DNA of 40,356 nt from contig CANPZZ010000008.1 of NCBI GenBank assembly GCA_947589125.1, positions 1-40,356 of the forward strand, written 5' to 3'. Below are positions 1 through 9,219 of this stretch, one piece after another. This DNA comes from an uncultured Lachnospiraceae bacterium (GTDB taxonomy: Bacteria; Bacillota; Clostridia; Lachnospirales; Lachnospiraceae). Numbering within the stretch: the stretch's first letter is position 1; each line of letters starts with the position of its first letter. The notes beneath the pieces were generated by a model. That model searched no databases. It saw only the letters and a program-made list of their open reading frames with translations, and had not been told where the DNA came from. A program made the translations under genes and the position numbers.

Positions 1-1109
1 ATTTCGCGGCGACTACCGGCTATGGCTATAACGATATCGGCCGCGACACCCTGGAGCAGGTCTACGCCTCCTGCTTCCATACTGAGGCGGCCCTGGTTCG
101 CCCCCAGCTTATGAGCGGCACTCACGCGCTCCATATCGCGCTTTCCGGCAATCTGCGTCCGGGAGACGAGCTTCTGTCTCCGGCAGGCGGCCCCTACGAT
201 ACGCTGGAAGAGGTCATCGGCATACGCCCGTCGGTCGGTTCCCTGGCTGAATACGGCATTTCCTACCGGCAGGTTGACCTGCTGCCGGACGGCGCCTTCG
301 ATTATGAAAATATCGCGAAAGCGGTCAATAATAAGACAAAGCTGGTCACGATCCAGCGCTCCAAAGGCTACGCGACCCGGCCAACCTTTTCGGTGGAACA
401 GATCGGCCGGCTGATCGCGTTTGTGAAGAAGATCAAACCGGATGTGATCTGCATGGTTGACAACTGCTACGGTGAGTTCGTTGAGACGATCGAGCCCACC
501 GACGTGGGAGCGGACATGATCGTCGGCTCCCTGATCAAGAATCCGGGCGGCGGCCTGGCGCCCATCGGCGGCTACATTGCGGGACGGCAGGACTGTATCA
601 ACCGCGCTTCCTACCGTTTGAGCGCGCCGGGGCTGGGCAGAGAGGTCGGCGCAAGCCTGGGCCTTAACCAATCCCTGTATCAGGGCTTTTTCCTGGCGCC
701 TACCGTAGTGGCGGGAGCCCTGAAGGGAGCTGTTTTTGCGGCAAATGTCTATGAGAAGCTGGGATTTTCCGTTCATCCGAACGGAACAGAGGAGCGCCAT
801 GACATCATCCAGGCTGTTACATTTGGAAAGCCGGAGGCGGTTATCGCGTTCTGTGAAGGCATTCAGGCGGCGGCCCCGGTAGACAGCTATGTGAAGCCGG
901 AGCCTTGGGATATGCCCGGATATGATTCGCCGGTGATCATGGCGGCTGGAGCCTTTGTACAGGGCTCGTCCATCGAGCTGAGCGCCGACGCGCCGATACG
1001 GCCGCCGTATACCGTGTTTTTCCAGGGCGGACTGACCTGGTACCATGCGAAACTGGGGATATTGAAGTCGCTGCAGGCGCTGTGCGATGCGGGAATCGTG
1101 AGTTTATAA
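1..1109 (+). CDS. Methionine gamma-lyase family / aluminium-resistance-type PLP enzyme (5' truncated)
   Basis: The reading frame is open from base 3, upstream of the first Met in the ORF track, and begins in the middle of a protein (AATTGYGYNDIGRDTLEQ), so the N-terminus lies outside the window. The sequence fits the cystathionine beta-lyase/aluminium-resistance family of fold-type I PLP enzymes. The segment GSLIKNPGGGLAP carries the lysine expected to form the Schiff base with PLP, and MSGTHALHIAL is the cofactor-phosphate region. Family members are annotated as carbon-sulfur lyases, but the physiological substrate is usually unproven. The gene is followed by about 140 bp of non-coding DNA before radC, so it probably ends a separate transcript. 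Confidence 0.85.
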   Translation, partial: FAATTGYGYNDIGRDTLEQVYASCFHTEAALVRPQLMSGTHALHIALSGNLRPGDELLSPAGGPYDTLEEVIGIRPSVGSLAEYGISYRQVDLLPDGAFDYENIAKAVNNKTKLVTIQRSKGYATRPTFSVEQIGRLIAFVKKIKPDVICMVDNCYGEFVETIEPTDVGADMIVGSLIKNPGGGLAPIGGYIAGRQDCINRASYRLSAPGLGREVGASLGLNQSLYQGFFLAPTVVAGALKGAVFAANVYEKLGFSVHPNGTEERHDIIQAVTFGKPEAVIAFCEGIQAAAPVDSYVKPEPWDMPGYDSPVIMAAGAFVQGSSIELSADAPIRPPYTVFFQGGLTWYHAKLGILKSLQALCDAGIVSL

Positions 1110-1250
1110 CCGCGTTTCGCGCCGCCTGAACTTTTACATTTTCATTACTTTTTGGCAAACTCTGTATACAATGATACCAGTTTATGGTAAACTATATTAA
1201 ATATGTCCATTTCGGTTATCGTGCTTGGAGAGCTGCGGACCGGAGGTTTT

Positions 1251-1949
1251 ATGGACAAAAGGAAGATGAAAGACATCCCTGCGGATGACCGTCCCTATGA
1301 GAAGTGCGTGCGTATGGGACCGGACGCCTTAAGTGATGAAGAACTGCTTTCCATCATTATACGGACCGGCAGCCGCGGACAGAATTCCCTGGAGACAGCC
1401 AGACGGATCCTGGCGCTCAGCTATCCGGAGGACGGCATCCTCGGACTCAGCCATCTGTCCCTGCAGGATCTTACGGGCGTGGAAGGCATCGGTACCGTTA
1501 AGGGGATTCAATTACTCTGCATCGGCGAACTTTCCAGGCGGATCAGCAAGCGGTTCGCCATTTCCCGGATCCGGGTTTTCAATCTGCCGGAAGAAGTGGT
1601 GAACTACTATATGGAAGACATGCGCCATATGGAACAGGAGCATCTGTATGCCATGTATCTGGACACAAAGCACCGTCTGATCAAGGACATGCTCATTTCC
1701 AAAGGGACTGTAAGCGCAACGATCATTTCGCCGCGGGAGATCTTTATCGAAGCGGTGCGCTGCCGTGCGACGGGAGTGATCCTGGTGCATAACCATCCAA
1801 GCGGCGACCCGACGCCGAGCCGTCAGGACTGCCTGCTGACGAAGCGCGTACAGGAAGCGGGGAATCTCCTGGGGATTCAGCTTCTGGATCATGTGGTGAT
1901 CGGCGACCAGACCTACTGTAGTTTTAAAAGAGAAGGACAACTAGAATGA
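1251..1949 (+). CDS. radC: RadC family JAB/MPN-domain protein
   Basis: The protein has 232 residues from the chosen ATG, which follows GGAGG by 4 nt. The upstream ATG at 1203 has no ribosome-binding site. The N-terminal part is the helix-hairpin-helix-like RadC region (PYEKCVRMGPDALSDEELL; GVEGIGTVKGIQL). The C-terminal part is a JAB1/MPN-like metal-binding domain with the motif HNHPSGDPTPSRQD. The biochemical role of RadC is unsettled despite its DNA-repair name. Its stop overlaps the mreC start (ATGA), so the two are translationally coupled. In many Firmicutes mreB lies between radC and mreC; it does not here. Confidence 0.93.
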   Translation: MDKRKMKDIPADDRPYEKCVRMGPDALSDEELLSIIIRTGSRGQNSLETARRILALSYPEDGILGLSHLSLQDLTGVEGIGTVKGIQLLCIGELSRRISKRFAISRIRVFNLPEEVVNYYMEDMRHMEQEHLYAMYLDTKHRLIKDMLISKGTVSATIISPREIFIEAVRCRATGVILVHNHPSGDPTPSRQDCLLTKRVQEAGNLLGIQLLDHVVIGDQTYCSFKREGQLE

Positions 1950-2791
1950 ACTCCAAATATAACCGCTATATTCTGATCGGACTGACTGTATGCTGCCTGG
2001 CCCTGATCGTTGTGACTACGTTCACGGATCAGTGGCTGGCGCCGCTGCGCACTGCGGTAGGCTATCTGGTGATCCCGATCCAGACCGGCGTCAACCGTGT
2101 TGGAGTCACGATCTACGATGAAGTGGCTGATTATACGAAACTGAAGTCCGCTCTTTCCGAGAATGAAAGACTGCGCGCTCAGATCGCGGAACTGACAGAG
2201 GAGAACAACCGTCTGACCTCGGAGGTCTTTGAGCTTGACCGTCTCCGGGAGCTTTATGAACTGGATCAGGAGTATATGCAGTATGAGAAGACTGCCGCGC
2301 GGGTCATTGCCAACGATTCCGGCGACTGGTTTCAGGTTTTCCGCGTAGATAAGGGATCCGCGGACGGGATCCAGGAGGGGAATAATGTCCTGGCCGGCGG
2401 CGGGCTTGTCGGTATCGTGACCGACGTGGGCGCCCACTACGCTACGGTCCGCTCCATTATCGATGATTCCAGCCGTGTCAGCGCTATGGCGCTCCAGTCC
2501 GGCGACACCTGTATCGTGGGCGGAGACCTGACCCTTTACCGGGAGGGGCGGCTCACGATCTCCAATATCCAGAAAGACGGCGATGTGAAGGACGGCGACA
2601 GGATCGTTACGTCCAATATCAGTTCCAGCTATCTGCCCGGGATCCTGATCGGTTACGCCAAGGACATTACCCTGGATAACAACCAGCTTACAAGCTCCGG
2701 TTATCTGGTGCCGGTGGCGGAATTCCATAATCTCCGGGAGGTCCTGATCATCACCGATGTAAAGGAATCCGAAGATCCGGAGGTGGACTGA
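1946..2791 (+). CDS. mreC: Rod shape-determining protein MreC
   Basis: The protein has 281 residues, typical of MreC. A single N-terminal membrane segment (about residues 8-27) is followed by a coiled coil rich in heptad Leu/Glu (about 65-110) and then the beta-rich extracytoplasmic domain (AARVIANDSGDWFQVFRVDKG; GLVGIVTDVG). MreC organises the elongation peptidoglycan synthase with MreD, RodA and PBP2 on the outer face of the membrane. The start overlaps the radC stop by 4 bases and the stop overlaps the mreD start (TGATG), indicating tight coupling within one shape operon. Confidence 0.95.
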   Translation: MNSKYNRYILIGLTVCCLALIVVTTFTDQWLAPLRTAVGYLVIPIQTGVNRVGVTIYDEVADYTKLKSALSENERLRAQIAELTEENNRLTSEVFELDRLRELYELDQEYMQYEKTAARVIANDSGDWFQVFRVDKGSADGIQEGNNVLAGGGLVGIVTDVGAHYATVRSIIDDSSRVSAMALQSGDTCIVGGDLTLYREGRLTISNIQKDGDVKDGDRIVTSNISSSYLPGILIGYAKDITLDNNQLTSSGYLVPVAEFHNLREVLIITDVKESEDPEVD

Positions 2792-3309
2792 TGAGGCGGG
2801 CGCTTGTCAATCTGGCTCTGATCATTGTGGCGTTCACGATTCAGAACAGTATATTTCCGCTGATCCCTGTGCTTGTATCGACGCCGAACCTGCTTCTGAT
2901 CCTGACATTCTCCTTTGCCTTCATGGACGGGCGGAAGATGGGCATGCTTTACGGCGTTCTGGCCGGGCTTATGCTGGATCTTTTTTACAGCGGCCCGTTC
3001 GGCTTCTACACGCTGTTTTATGTGTACGTAGGCTATATCAACGGGCTTTGTACGAAGTATTTTTACGAAGATTACGTGACCATTCCCCTGATCTTAAGCG
3101 TTGCCAATGAACTGGCCTACAACCTTTATGTGTATGTGTTCCGGTTCCTGATCCGGGGGCGGCTTGACTTTATGTACTATTTCCGGGAGATCATGGTGCC
3201 GGAGACGATCTTTACCATTGTCACGACCCTGTTCCTTTACCGGCTGCTTCTGTTTATCAACCGGAAGCTTAAGGACTATGAAAGCGGGAGGGATACCACC
3301 CTTGTTTAA
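2791..3309 (+). CDS. mreD: Rod shape-determining protein MreD
   Basis: This is a 172-residue, very hydrophobic protein with several predicted membrane helices. It has the MreD-type signature region GVLAGLMLDLFYSGPFGFYTLFYV. The position directly after mreC and before a class B penicillin-binding protein is the classic mreC-mreD-pbp2 arrangement. It starts one base into the mreC stop, and the pbp2 start lies inside its last codons. The role is as a membrane scaffold partner of MreC in cell-wall elongation. Confidence 0.92.
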   Translation: MRRALVNLALIIVAFTIQNSIFPLIPVLVSTPNLLLILTFSFAFMDGRKMGMLYGVLAGLMLDLFYSGPFGFYTLFYVYVGYINGLCTKYFYEDYVTIPLILSVANELAYNLYVYVFRFLIRGRLDFMYYFREIMVPETIFTIVTTLFLYRLLLFINRKLKDYESGRDTTLV

Positions 3310-6187
3310 AGAGATTCTGGAGATTATCTTAGAGCTGCTGAAACGCCTGGTCACATCCAGGCTTTTTCTGCTGTTTATAATCTTTACCGGAATGTTCATG
3401 GTGCTGGTCGGGCGTCTTTTTAACCTGCAGATCATCAACGGTGAACAGTACCTGGACGATTATGTGACTACCACATACCGGACTATGACCACTCCCGGAA
3501 CCAGGGGCAATATTTATGACGCCGACGGCAATCTTCTGGCATACAATGAACTGGCTTATTCCGTGACGCTGCGCGATACCGGAACTTATAAGAACAACCA
3601 GTCCATGAATCTGATGCTTTATCAGCTGATCCAAATTCTGGACAAGCATGGCGAGACGGTGGCATCCAAACTGGAAATCGGTTTTGACGCCGACGGCAAT
3701 CTGGTTTATACATCCGCTTCCGAGGCGGCAAGGAAACGTTTCCTGCGCGATTATTACGGGCTGACTTCCGTGGATAAGCTGGACGATGCCAATGGAAAAT
3801 ATCCGTCGAATATCACGGCGGCGGAACTTCTTGCGCAGCTGCGCTCAAAGAGCCGCTACGATCTGGACAGCCTGAAAGACAAGAAGGGCAACGCCATTGT
3901 CCTTACAGACCGGGAAGCCCTTCAGATCGCCCACCTGCGCTATGCCCTGTCGCTGATCGCTTACCGCAAGTATGTAACGGTCAACGTGGCGGATCATGTT
4001 TCCCAGGAGACCGTAGCGGATATTCTGGAACACACGGCGGATATGGACGGGGTGGAGATCGCGGAATCCACGGTGCGTGTCTATAACGACGCGGTCTATT
4101 TCGCGCCGATCATCGGCTATACGGGCAAGGTCCAGACAGAACAGCTCGAACAGCTTCAGGAGCAGGATCCCAGCTATGACGCCAACGACATTGTCGGGCG
4201 CACCGGAGTGGAGGCATCCATGGAAAGCGTGCTCCACGGTCAGAAAGGCGTTACCAACATGTATGTGGACAGCTACGGACAGATTCTGAAGGTGGAAGAC
4301 GATTCCACAGAGGCCAGCGCCGGCGACGATATCTATCTGACCATAAGGAGCGACCTGCAGAAAGGAATCTATCATCTTCTGGAACAGCAGTTAGCCGGCG
4401 TACTGGTGTCCCATCTCGTGAACCGCGACGTTACGGAAGAGGAGAACCGCGACTCCAGTAAGATCAAGATTTCGATCAAGGACGCGTACTATCAGCTTGT
4501 CAATAATAATGTTCTTTCCCTGAGCCATATGGAAGGGGAGGACGCGTCGTCCATCGAGCGCCAGATCTATGAGAAATATGTATCGTCCCGCGAACAGATC
4601 CTTCAGAATATCGAAGCGCAGCTTGACGATCCGGGCGCGCCTCCGCTGTCGGAGCTGCCGGAAGATATGCGTTCTTATATGAACTATATCTATACTTACC
4701 TGGCCAGCGATACCGTGGGGATCATCCGCCGCGACCTGATCGATTCGGAAAATGAGCAGACGATTGCCTGGAACGAGGGAAGCATAAGTCTGCGCGATTA
4801 TCTTTACGCCGGTATTTCCGGAAGCTGGGTGGATACGACGAAACTGGAGACAGAACACAAGTATTCCAGCGCGGACAACAGTTTCCAGACGCTTAAGGAG
4901 TATATCATCTCTTCGATCAGGGACGACGCCGCGTTTACGAAACGCATTTACCGCTATCTTGTAAACCAGAACATCGTTACCGGAAGGGAACTGTGCCTGG
5001 CGCTCTATTACCAGGGAGTCCTTCCCTATGACGAAGAACAGGTCCAGATGCTGACGGAAGGCGGAGCGGATTATGCGTTTGATTTCCTGATCGATAAACT
5101 TACCAAGCTGGAGATCACGCCGGCCCAGTTAGCGCTTGATCCGTGTACTGCCGGCTGCACTGTAGTTGATATTAAGACCGGTAAGGTGCTTGCGGTTGTT
5201 ACCTACCCAAGTTACGACAATAACCGGATGAGCGGAAGCGTGGACGCAGCTTATTTTAACCAGCTGAACAACGATCTGTCCCGGCCGTTTTACAATAACG
5301 CGACCCAGGCGCTGAAGGCGCCCGGATCTACATTTAAGCCGATCACGGCGATCGCTGCCCTGGAGGAACACGCGGTCACGATCGATGAGAAGATCGAGTG
5401 TACGGGACGGTACACGGAGATCACGAATCCGATCCGCTGCTGGATCTATCCCGGAAAGCACGGCGAGCTGACCATCGCGGAAGGCATTCAGGAATCCTGC
5501 AACTATTTCTTCGCGGAACTGGCCCACCGGCTGTCCACGGATGAGAACGGCGTTTATTCCACGGACACCGGACTTAAGATCATCCAGAAATACGCGGCCA
5601 TGTTCGGACTGGACCATACCTCCGGGATCGAGATCGAGGAGAATTCGCCGAGTCTTTCAGACATGGACCCGGAGCGTTCCGCCATGGGACAGGGTACCCA
5701 CGCCTACACGAACGTCCAGCTGTCGCGCTATGTGACTGCGCTGGCCAACCGGGGCAATGTATTCGAGCTGAGCCTGATCGACCATATTACCAATCCGGAC
5801 GGAAGTCTGGTACAGGAGTATGTGCCGGAGATATCCAACCATATTGACGTCGCGGAATCCACCTGGGATACGGTCCAGAAGGGCATGAGAAATGTGATCG
5901 CCCTCGGTTCCGTAAGGTCGATCTTCAAGGATCTGGAAGTGGATATCGCCGGGAAGACCGGTACAGCCCAGGAGAACGCACGCGGCAATCACGCGTTCTT
6001 CATTTCCTACGGCCCGTACGCCAATCCTGAGATCAGCGTGACCGTTAATATTCCCTACGGCTACAGTTCCGCGGAAGCGGCGGCCGTCGCAAAGAACGTA
6101 TACCGGCTCTATTACGGCTATACGGATCTGGATTACATTATGAATACCGGCGCACTCGATGCCACCAACATCGTCGTCGGCGACTAA
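3302..6187 (+). CDS. mrdA: Class B penicillin-binding protein 2 (elongation transpeptidase), large form
   Basis: I chose the TTG at 3302 because GGGAGGG lies 10 nt upstream and the product then begins MFKEILEIILELL. The ORF-track start lies deep in mreD, and the ATG at 3278 has only a weak site. The protein has 961 residues with one N-terminal membrane anchor (about 17-36), then the PBP dimerisation region (TPGTRGNIYDADGN; VGRTGVEASME). The transpeptidase domain carries all three motifs: STFK (S676-K679), SCN (732-734) and KTG (885-887). It is much longer than E. coli PBP2 (about 630) because of acidic, helical-looking insertions on either side of the GRTG region. It cross-links peptidoglycan during elongation, presumably paired with RodA encoded downstream. 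Confidence 0.93.
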   Translation: MFKEILEIILELLKRLVTSRLFLLFIIFTGMFMVLVGRLFNLQIINGEQYLDDYVTTTYRTMTTPGTRGNIYDADGNLLAYNELAYSVTLRDTGTYKNNQSMNLMLYQLIQILDKHGETVASKLEIGFDADGNLVYTSASEAARKRFLRDYYGLTSVDKLDDANGKYPSNITAAELLAQLRSKSRYDLDSLKDKKGNAIVLTDREALQIAHLRYALSLIAYRKYVTVNVADHVSQETVADILEHTADMDGVEIAESTVRVYNDAVYFAPIIGYTGKVQTEQLEQLQEQDPSYDANDIVGRTGVEASMESVLHGQKGVTNMYVDSYGQILKVEDDSTEASAGDDIYLTIRSDLQKGIYHLLEQQLAGVLVSHLVNRDVTEEENRDSSKIKISIKDAYYQLVNNNVLSLSHMEGEDASSIERQIYEKYVSSREQILQNIEAQLDDPGAPPLSELPEDMRSYMNYIYTYLASDTVGIIRRDLIDSENEQTIAWNEGSISLRDYLYAGISGSWVDTTKLETEHKYSSADNSFQTLKEYIISSIRDDAAFTKRIYRYLVNQNIVTGRELCLALYYQGVLPYDEEQVQMLTEGGADYAFDFLIDKLTKLEITPAQLALDPCTAGCTVVDIKTGKVLAVVTYPSYDNNRMSGSVDAAYFNQLNNDLSRPFYNNATQALKAPGSTFKPITAIAALEEHAVTIDEKIECTGRYTEITNPIRCWIYPGKHGELTIAEGIQESCNYFFAELAHRLSTDENGVYSTDTGLKIIQKYAAMFGLDHTSGIEIEENSPSLSDMDPERSAMGQGTHAYTNVQLSRYVTALANRGNVFELSLIDHITNPDGSLVQEYVPEISNHIDVAESTWDTVQKGMRNVIALGSVRSIFKDLEVDIAGKTGTAQENARGNHAFFISYGPYANPEISVTVNIPYGYSSAEAAAVAKNVYRLYYGYTDLDYIMNTGALDATNIVVGD

Positions 6188-6226
6188 GCAGTGAACCAGG
6201 CAATCTATTGAGCAAGGAGGCATACC

Positions 6227-6877
6227 ATGAAGAATTCAGTAGTGATCAAAAGCAACCGTTCCGGCATGACGGTGATCCTGGATCCTGAGCTGCCTTTTGA
6301 ACAGCTCGTTCAGGATGTGGCCGTCAAATTCGGAGAGAGCGCTAAGTTCTGGGGATCGGTGCAGATGGCTCTTACACTGGCCGGCCGGGATCTGTCCCCG
6401 GAGGAAGAATTTGAACTGGTCAATGTGATCACCGGCAATTCCGATATCGAGATCCTGTGCCTGTTGGATCAGGATCTGGAGCGTACGAGAAAATGCGAGA
6501 AAGCGCTTAATGAGAAACTGATGGAGATCTCCGCCGCCAGCGGTCAGTTCTACCGCGGCACGCTGAAAGAGGGGGAGAGCATTGACGCGGAAACCAGCAT
6601 CGTCGTCATCGGCGATGTGGAGAAGGGCGCGAGGATCATTTCCAAAGGGCATGTAGTGGTGATCGGCGATCTGCGCGGCTCCGTTACAGCGGGTCTTTCC
6701 GGCAATTCCGACGCAGTCGTGGCCGCCATGGAGATGGCGCCATCCGCGCTTCGGATCGCGGACTACGAAGTACCCTGCTCCGCAAAAGGCAAACGGCTCG
6801 CGAAAGGCCCGGTGATCGTAAGCATAGTGGACGGGCAGGTCAATATTAAGAGCATGCGCAAAGGCCTGTTTGGCTGA
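6227..6877 (+). CDS. minC: Septum site-determining protein MinC
   Basis: The protein has 216 residues, the usual MinC length. The N-terminal domain (about 1-95) is followed by the C-terminal right-handed beta-helix, recognisable by the repeated GDV..GARIISKGHVVVIGDLRGS and the ending region AMEMAPSALRIADYEV. MinC inhibits FtsZ polymerisation away from mid-cell and is brought to the membrane by MinD. A good site (AGGAGG) lies just upstream of the ATG. It is followed by minD after a roughly 105-bp AT-rich gap that contains a possible weak terminator and promoter. Confidence 0.93.
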   Translation: MKNSVVIKSNRSGMTVILDPELPFEQLVQDVAVKFGESAKFWGSVQMALTLAGRDLSPEEEFELVNVITGNSDIEILCLLDQDLERTRKCEKALNEKLMEISAASGQFYRGTLKEGESIDAETSIVVIGDVEKGARIISKGHVVVIGDLRGSVTAGLSGNSDAVVAAMEMAPSALRIADYEVPCSAKGKRLAKGPVIVSIVDGQVNIKSMRKGLFG

Positions 6878-6897
6878 GATAACCAAATTTTTTTAGC
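6867..6897 (+). terminator. Weak terminator-like hairpin after minC
   Basis: TTTGG and CCAAA form a 5-bp stem around a 9-nt loop, followed directly by seven T. The stem overlaps the minC stop codon and is short, so termination is likely partial if it occurs at all. Confidence 0.3.
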
Positions 6898-6918
6898 AAA
6901 ATATATATAAAATACTAC

Positions 6919-6947
6919 TGGAAATCTCCATAAAGATAGAGTAGAAT
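6919..6947 (+). promoter_or_regulatory. Possible promoter for minD-minE-rodA
   Basis: TGGAAA and TAGAAT are separated by 17 bp in the AT-rich gap before minD. Each element matches the sigma-A consensus at four or five of six positions. It lies about 35 bp upstream of the minD start. This is a prediction from spacing and consensus only. Confidence 0.33.
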
Positions 6948-6982
6948 ATTTGTGACAGTCAATTTTTTTGGAGGAATCAGAC

Positions 6983-7774
6983 ATGAGTGAAGTCATTGTT
7001 GTTACCTCCGGAAAAGGCGGGGTGGGTAAGACCACAACCTCTGCCAACATTGGGACAGGCCTGGCGATCCTGGGCAAGCGCACCGTGATGATCGATACGG
7101 ACATCGGACTGCGCAACCTGGATGTCGTCATGGGACTGGAGAACCGGATCGTTTATAATCTGGTCGATGTGGTGGAGGGTAACTGCAGAATGAAGCAGGC
7201 CCTGATTAGAGACAAGAGATACCCGAACCTGTATTTACTCCCTTCGGCCCAGACCAGGGACAAATCGGCGGTAAACCCGGAACAGATGATGAAACTGGTG
7301 GAGGATCTGCAGGACGATTTCGATTACATACTGCTCGACTGCCCGGCCGGGATCGAGCAGGGCTTCCGAAACGCCGTGGCGGGCGCCGACCGGGCGCTGG
7401 TGGTAACGACGCCGGAAGTATCCGCCATACGCGACGCCGACCGCATCATCGGCCTTCTGGACGCAGGACAGATGCGCAGTATCCATTTGATCGTTAACCG
7501 TGTGCGTCACGATATGGTGCGCAGGGGAGATATGATGTCAGTGGACGACGTCATGGATATCCTGGCCGTACCGCTCATCGGAGCCATTCCTGACGATGAG
7601 GCGATCGTGATCTCCACGAATCAGGGGGAACCGCTGGCCGGTACGGATACCGCGGCCGGACAGGCTTTCCTGGATATCTGCCGGCGGCTGCTGGGTGAAG
7701 ATGTGCCGCTGACCCTCCCGAATGTGTCGTACGGCCTGCTCGGCCGCCTGGCAGGACTTCTTAAGAGGGCATAG
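6983..7774 (+). CDS. minD: Septum site-determining ATPase MinD
   Basis: The protein has 263 residues from the ATG at 6983, which follows GGAGGA by 7 nt. The ORF track extends to an upstream TTG that is itself inside the ribosome-binding site. The deviant Walker A motif GKGGVGKTT is at residues 10-18, and the switch/Walker regions IDTDIGLRNLD and YILLDCPAGIEQGF are present. The C-terminus ends in an amphipathic, basic stretch (LLGRLAGLLKRA) suited to membrane targeting. MinD recruits MinC to the membrane and is regulated by MinE, encoded next. Confidence 0.96.
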   Translation: MSEVIVVTSGKGGVGKTTTSANIGTGLAILGKRTVMIDTDIGLRNLDVVMGLENRIVYNLVDVVEGNCRMKQALIRDKRYPNLYLLPSAQTRDKSAVNPEQMMKLVEDLQDDFDYILLDCPAGIEQGFRNAVAGADRALVVTTPEVSAIRDADRIIGLLDAGQMRSIHLIVNRVRHDMVRRGDMMSVDDVMDILAVPLIGAIPDDEAIVISTNQGEPLAGTDTAAGQAFLDICRRLLGEDVPLTLPNVSYGLLGRLAGLLKRA

Positions 7775-7785
7775 GGGGGTGCGTC

Positions 7786-8085
7786 ATGAAGGACAGACGG
7801 ACCGCCGTACTCAGGAAGAAGCGGTCGGGAGCGATCGCCGCCAGACGCCTGAAATTCCTGCTTACAGCAGATCAGACCGGAATCCCGCCTGAGGTTCTGG
7901 CGATGCTCCGGGACGATATCTGCCGTGTCATATCCAGATATATGGATGTCGACGCGTCGGGGATGGAACTGCGCGTCAGATACAGTCACGGAGAGTTATC
8001 CGGTGAGGACAGCGCGGACAGATCCGCGGTGCTTTGTACCGCGATACCGGTAAGGAACCTCAGACTTAAGGGGATCATTACATGA
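7786..8085 (+). CDS. minE: Cell division topological specificity factor MinE
   Basis: The protein has 99 residues, close to typical MinE. The region AARRLKFLLTADQTGIPPEVLAMLRDDICRVI (split across residues about 19-50) matches the MinE MinD-binding and dimerisation segment. It stimulates MinD ATPase to give pole-to-pole dynamics. It follows minD by 11 bp with an AGGGGGG site, and its last four bases overlap the rodA start (ATGA). Having MinE rather than only DivIVA implies the oscillating Min system in this organism. Confidence 0.88.
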   Translation: MKDRRTAVLRKKRSGAIAARRLKFLLTADQTGIPPEVLAMLRDDICRVISRYMDVDASGMELRVRYSHGELSGEDSADRSAVLCTAIPVRNLRLKGIIT

Positions 8086-9206
8086 CATTTTTGGATTATA
8101 ATTTTCGAAGATACAATTTCCGCCTGCTTCTGTATATGATAGTACTGAGCGTGATCGGCCTTATGGCGATCTACAGTGCCACGAACCAGAATCAGGCTAC
8201 GGTCAATAAACAGCTCATGGGGATAGGAGTCGGTCTGGCGATCGCACTTGTGCTTTCGCTGATTGATTATCACTGGATCCTGTCTTTCCATATACTGATC
8301 TACCTTGCGTGCGTGGCGTTTTTGGCAGCCGTGATCCTTTTTGGCCGAAGCCGCGGGATCTCGACCCGCTGGCTTCAGCTTCCGGTCATCGGACAGATCC
8401 AGCCGTCGGAGTTCGTCAAGATCGGGATCATTCTGTTCTTCTCCTGGTATTTTGAACGATACCGGGAGAAGATGAACCGGATCGCCGTGGTATTCGCGGC
8501 CGCGGCCCTGTTCGCGGTTCCGGCAATCCTGATCTATAAGCAGCCGAATCTGTCCACGCTGATCGTAATGACGATCGTAGTGGCCGCCATTGTATTCTCT
8601 GCCGGGATCAGCTATCGGTGGATCCTGGGAGTGCTGGCTGTAGCCATACCGGCCGTGTTTCTGCTGTTTTATCTGCTTCAGAAGGGAATGATCCCGTTCC
8701 TGGAGCAGTATCAGGCGAACCGGATCCTGTCCTGGCAGAATCCGGAGCTGTATTCCGAGACCTATTACCAGCAGGAGAATTCCATCATGGCGATTGGTTC
8801 CGGACAGCTGTGGGGCAAAGGATGGAACAATACCGGTATCCTCTCCGTTAAAGCAGGGAACTTCCTGGTAGAAGAGCAGAATGATTTTATCTTTGCCATT
8901 ATCGGGGAAGAGTTTGGATTTGTCGGCTCTCTGGTCGTCATCGGCCTGTATCTTATTTTGGTTTACGAATGCCTGCTTATGGCCATGAGGGCGTCCGATC
9001 TTTCGGGCCGCATGATCTGTGTGGGTATGGCGACTCTGCTTGGTTTTCAGAGTTTCGCCAATATCGCGGTGGCTACGGCCATCTTTCCCAACACGGGTCT
9101 GCCGCTTCCGTTTATCAGTTCCGGTGTAAGTTCTCTTCTGAGTCTGTTCATCGGTATGGGTATCGTTCTCAATGTGGGACTGCAGCGCAAGTACAACAAC
9201 GAATAA
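8082..9206 (+). CDS. rodA: Peptidoglycan glycosyltransferase RodA (SEDS family)
   Basis: A 374-residue SEDS-family polytopic membrane protein with about ten hydrophobic helices. Diagnostic segments include IYSATNQNQ near the start, STRWLQLPVIGQIQPSEFVK in the middle, and the C-terminal NTGLPLPFISSGVSSL. Position with mreCD and pbp2, and not with cell-division or sporulation genes, favours RodA over FtsW or SpoVE. It polymerises glycan strands from lipid II with its partner PBP2. It is translationally coupled to minE by a 4-bp overlap. Confidence 0.93.
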   Translation: MTFLDYNFRRYNFRLLLYMIVLSVIGLMAIYSATNQNQATVNKQLMGIGVGLAIALVLSLIDYHWILSFHILIYLACVAFLAAVILFGRSRGISTRWLQLPVIGQIQPSEFVKIGIILFFSWYFERYREKMNRIAVVFAAAALFAVPAILIYKQPNLSTLIVMTIVVAAIVFSAGISYRWILGVLAVAIPAVFLLFYLLQKGMIPFLEQYQANRILSWQNPELYSETYYQQENSIMAIGSGQLWGKGWNNTGILSVKAGNFLVEEQNDFIFAIIGEEFGFVGSLVVIGLYLILVYECLLMAMRASDLSGRMICVGMATLLGFQSFANIAVATAIFPNTGLPLPFISSGVSSLLSLFIGMGIVLNVGLQRKYNNE

Positions 9207-9219
9207 AGGAGGAGTGTAC

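Noticed and set aside
1133-1200. Promoter before radC
   Set aside because: TTGGCA, TATACAAT and TATATT words are present but none pair at 16-18 bp spacing, so no promoter is called.
1203-1250. Longer RadC N-terminus from the ATG at 1203
   Set aside because: No ribosome-binding site upstream, while the internal ATG at 1251 follows GGAGG and gives a normal RadC N-terminus.
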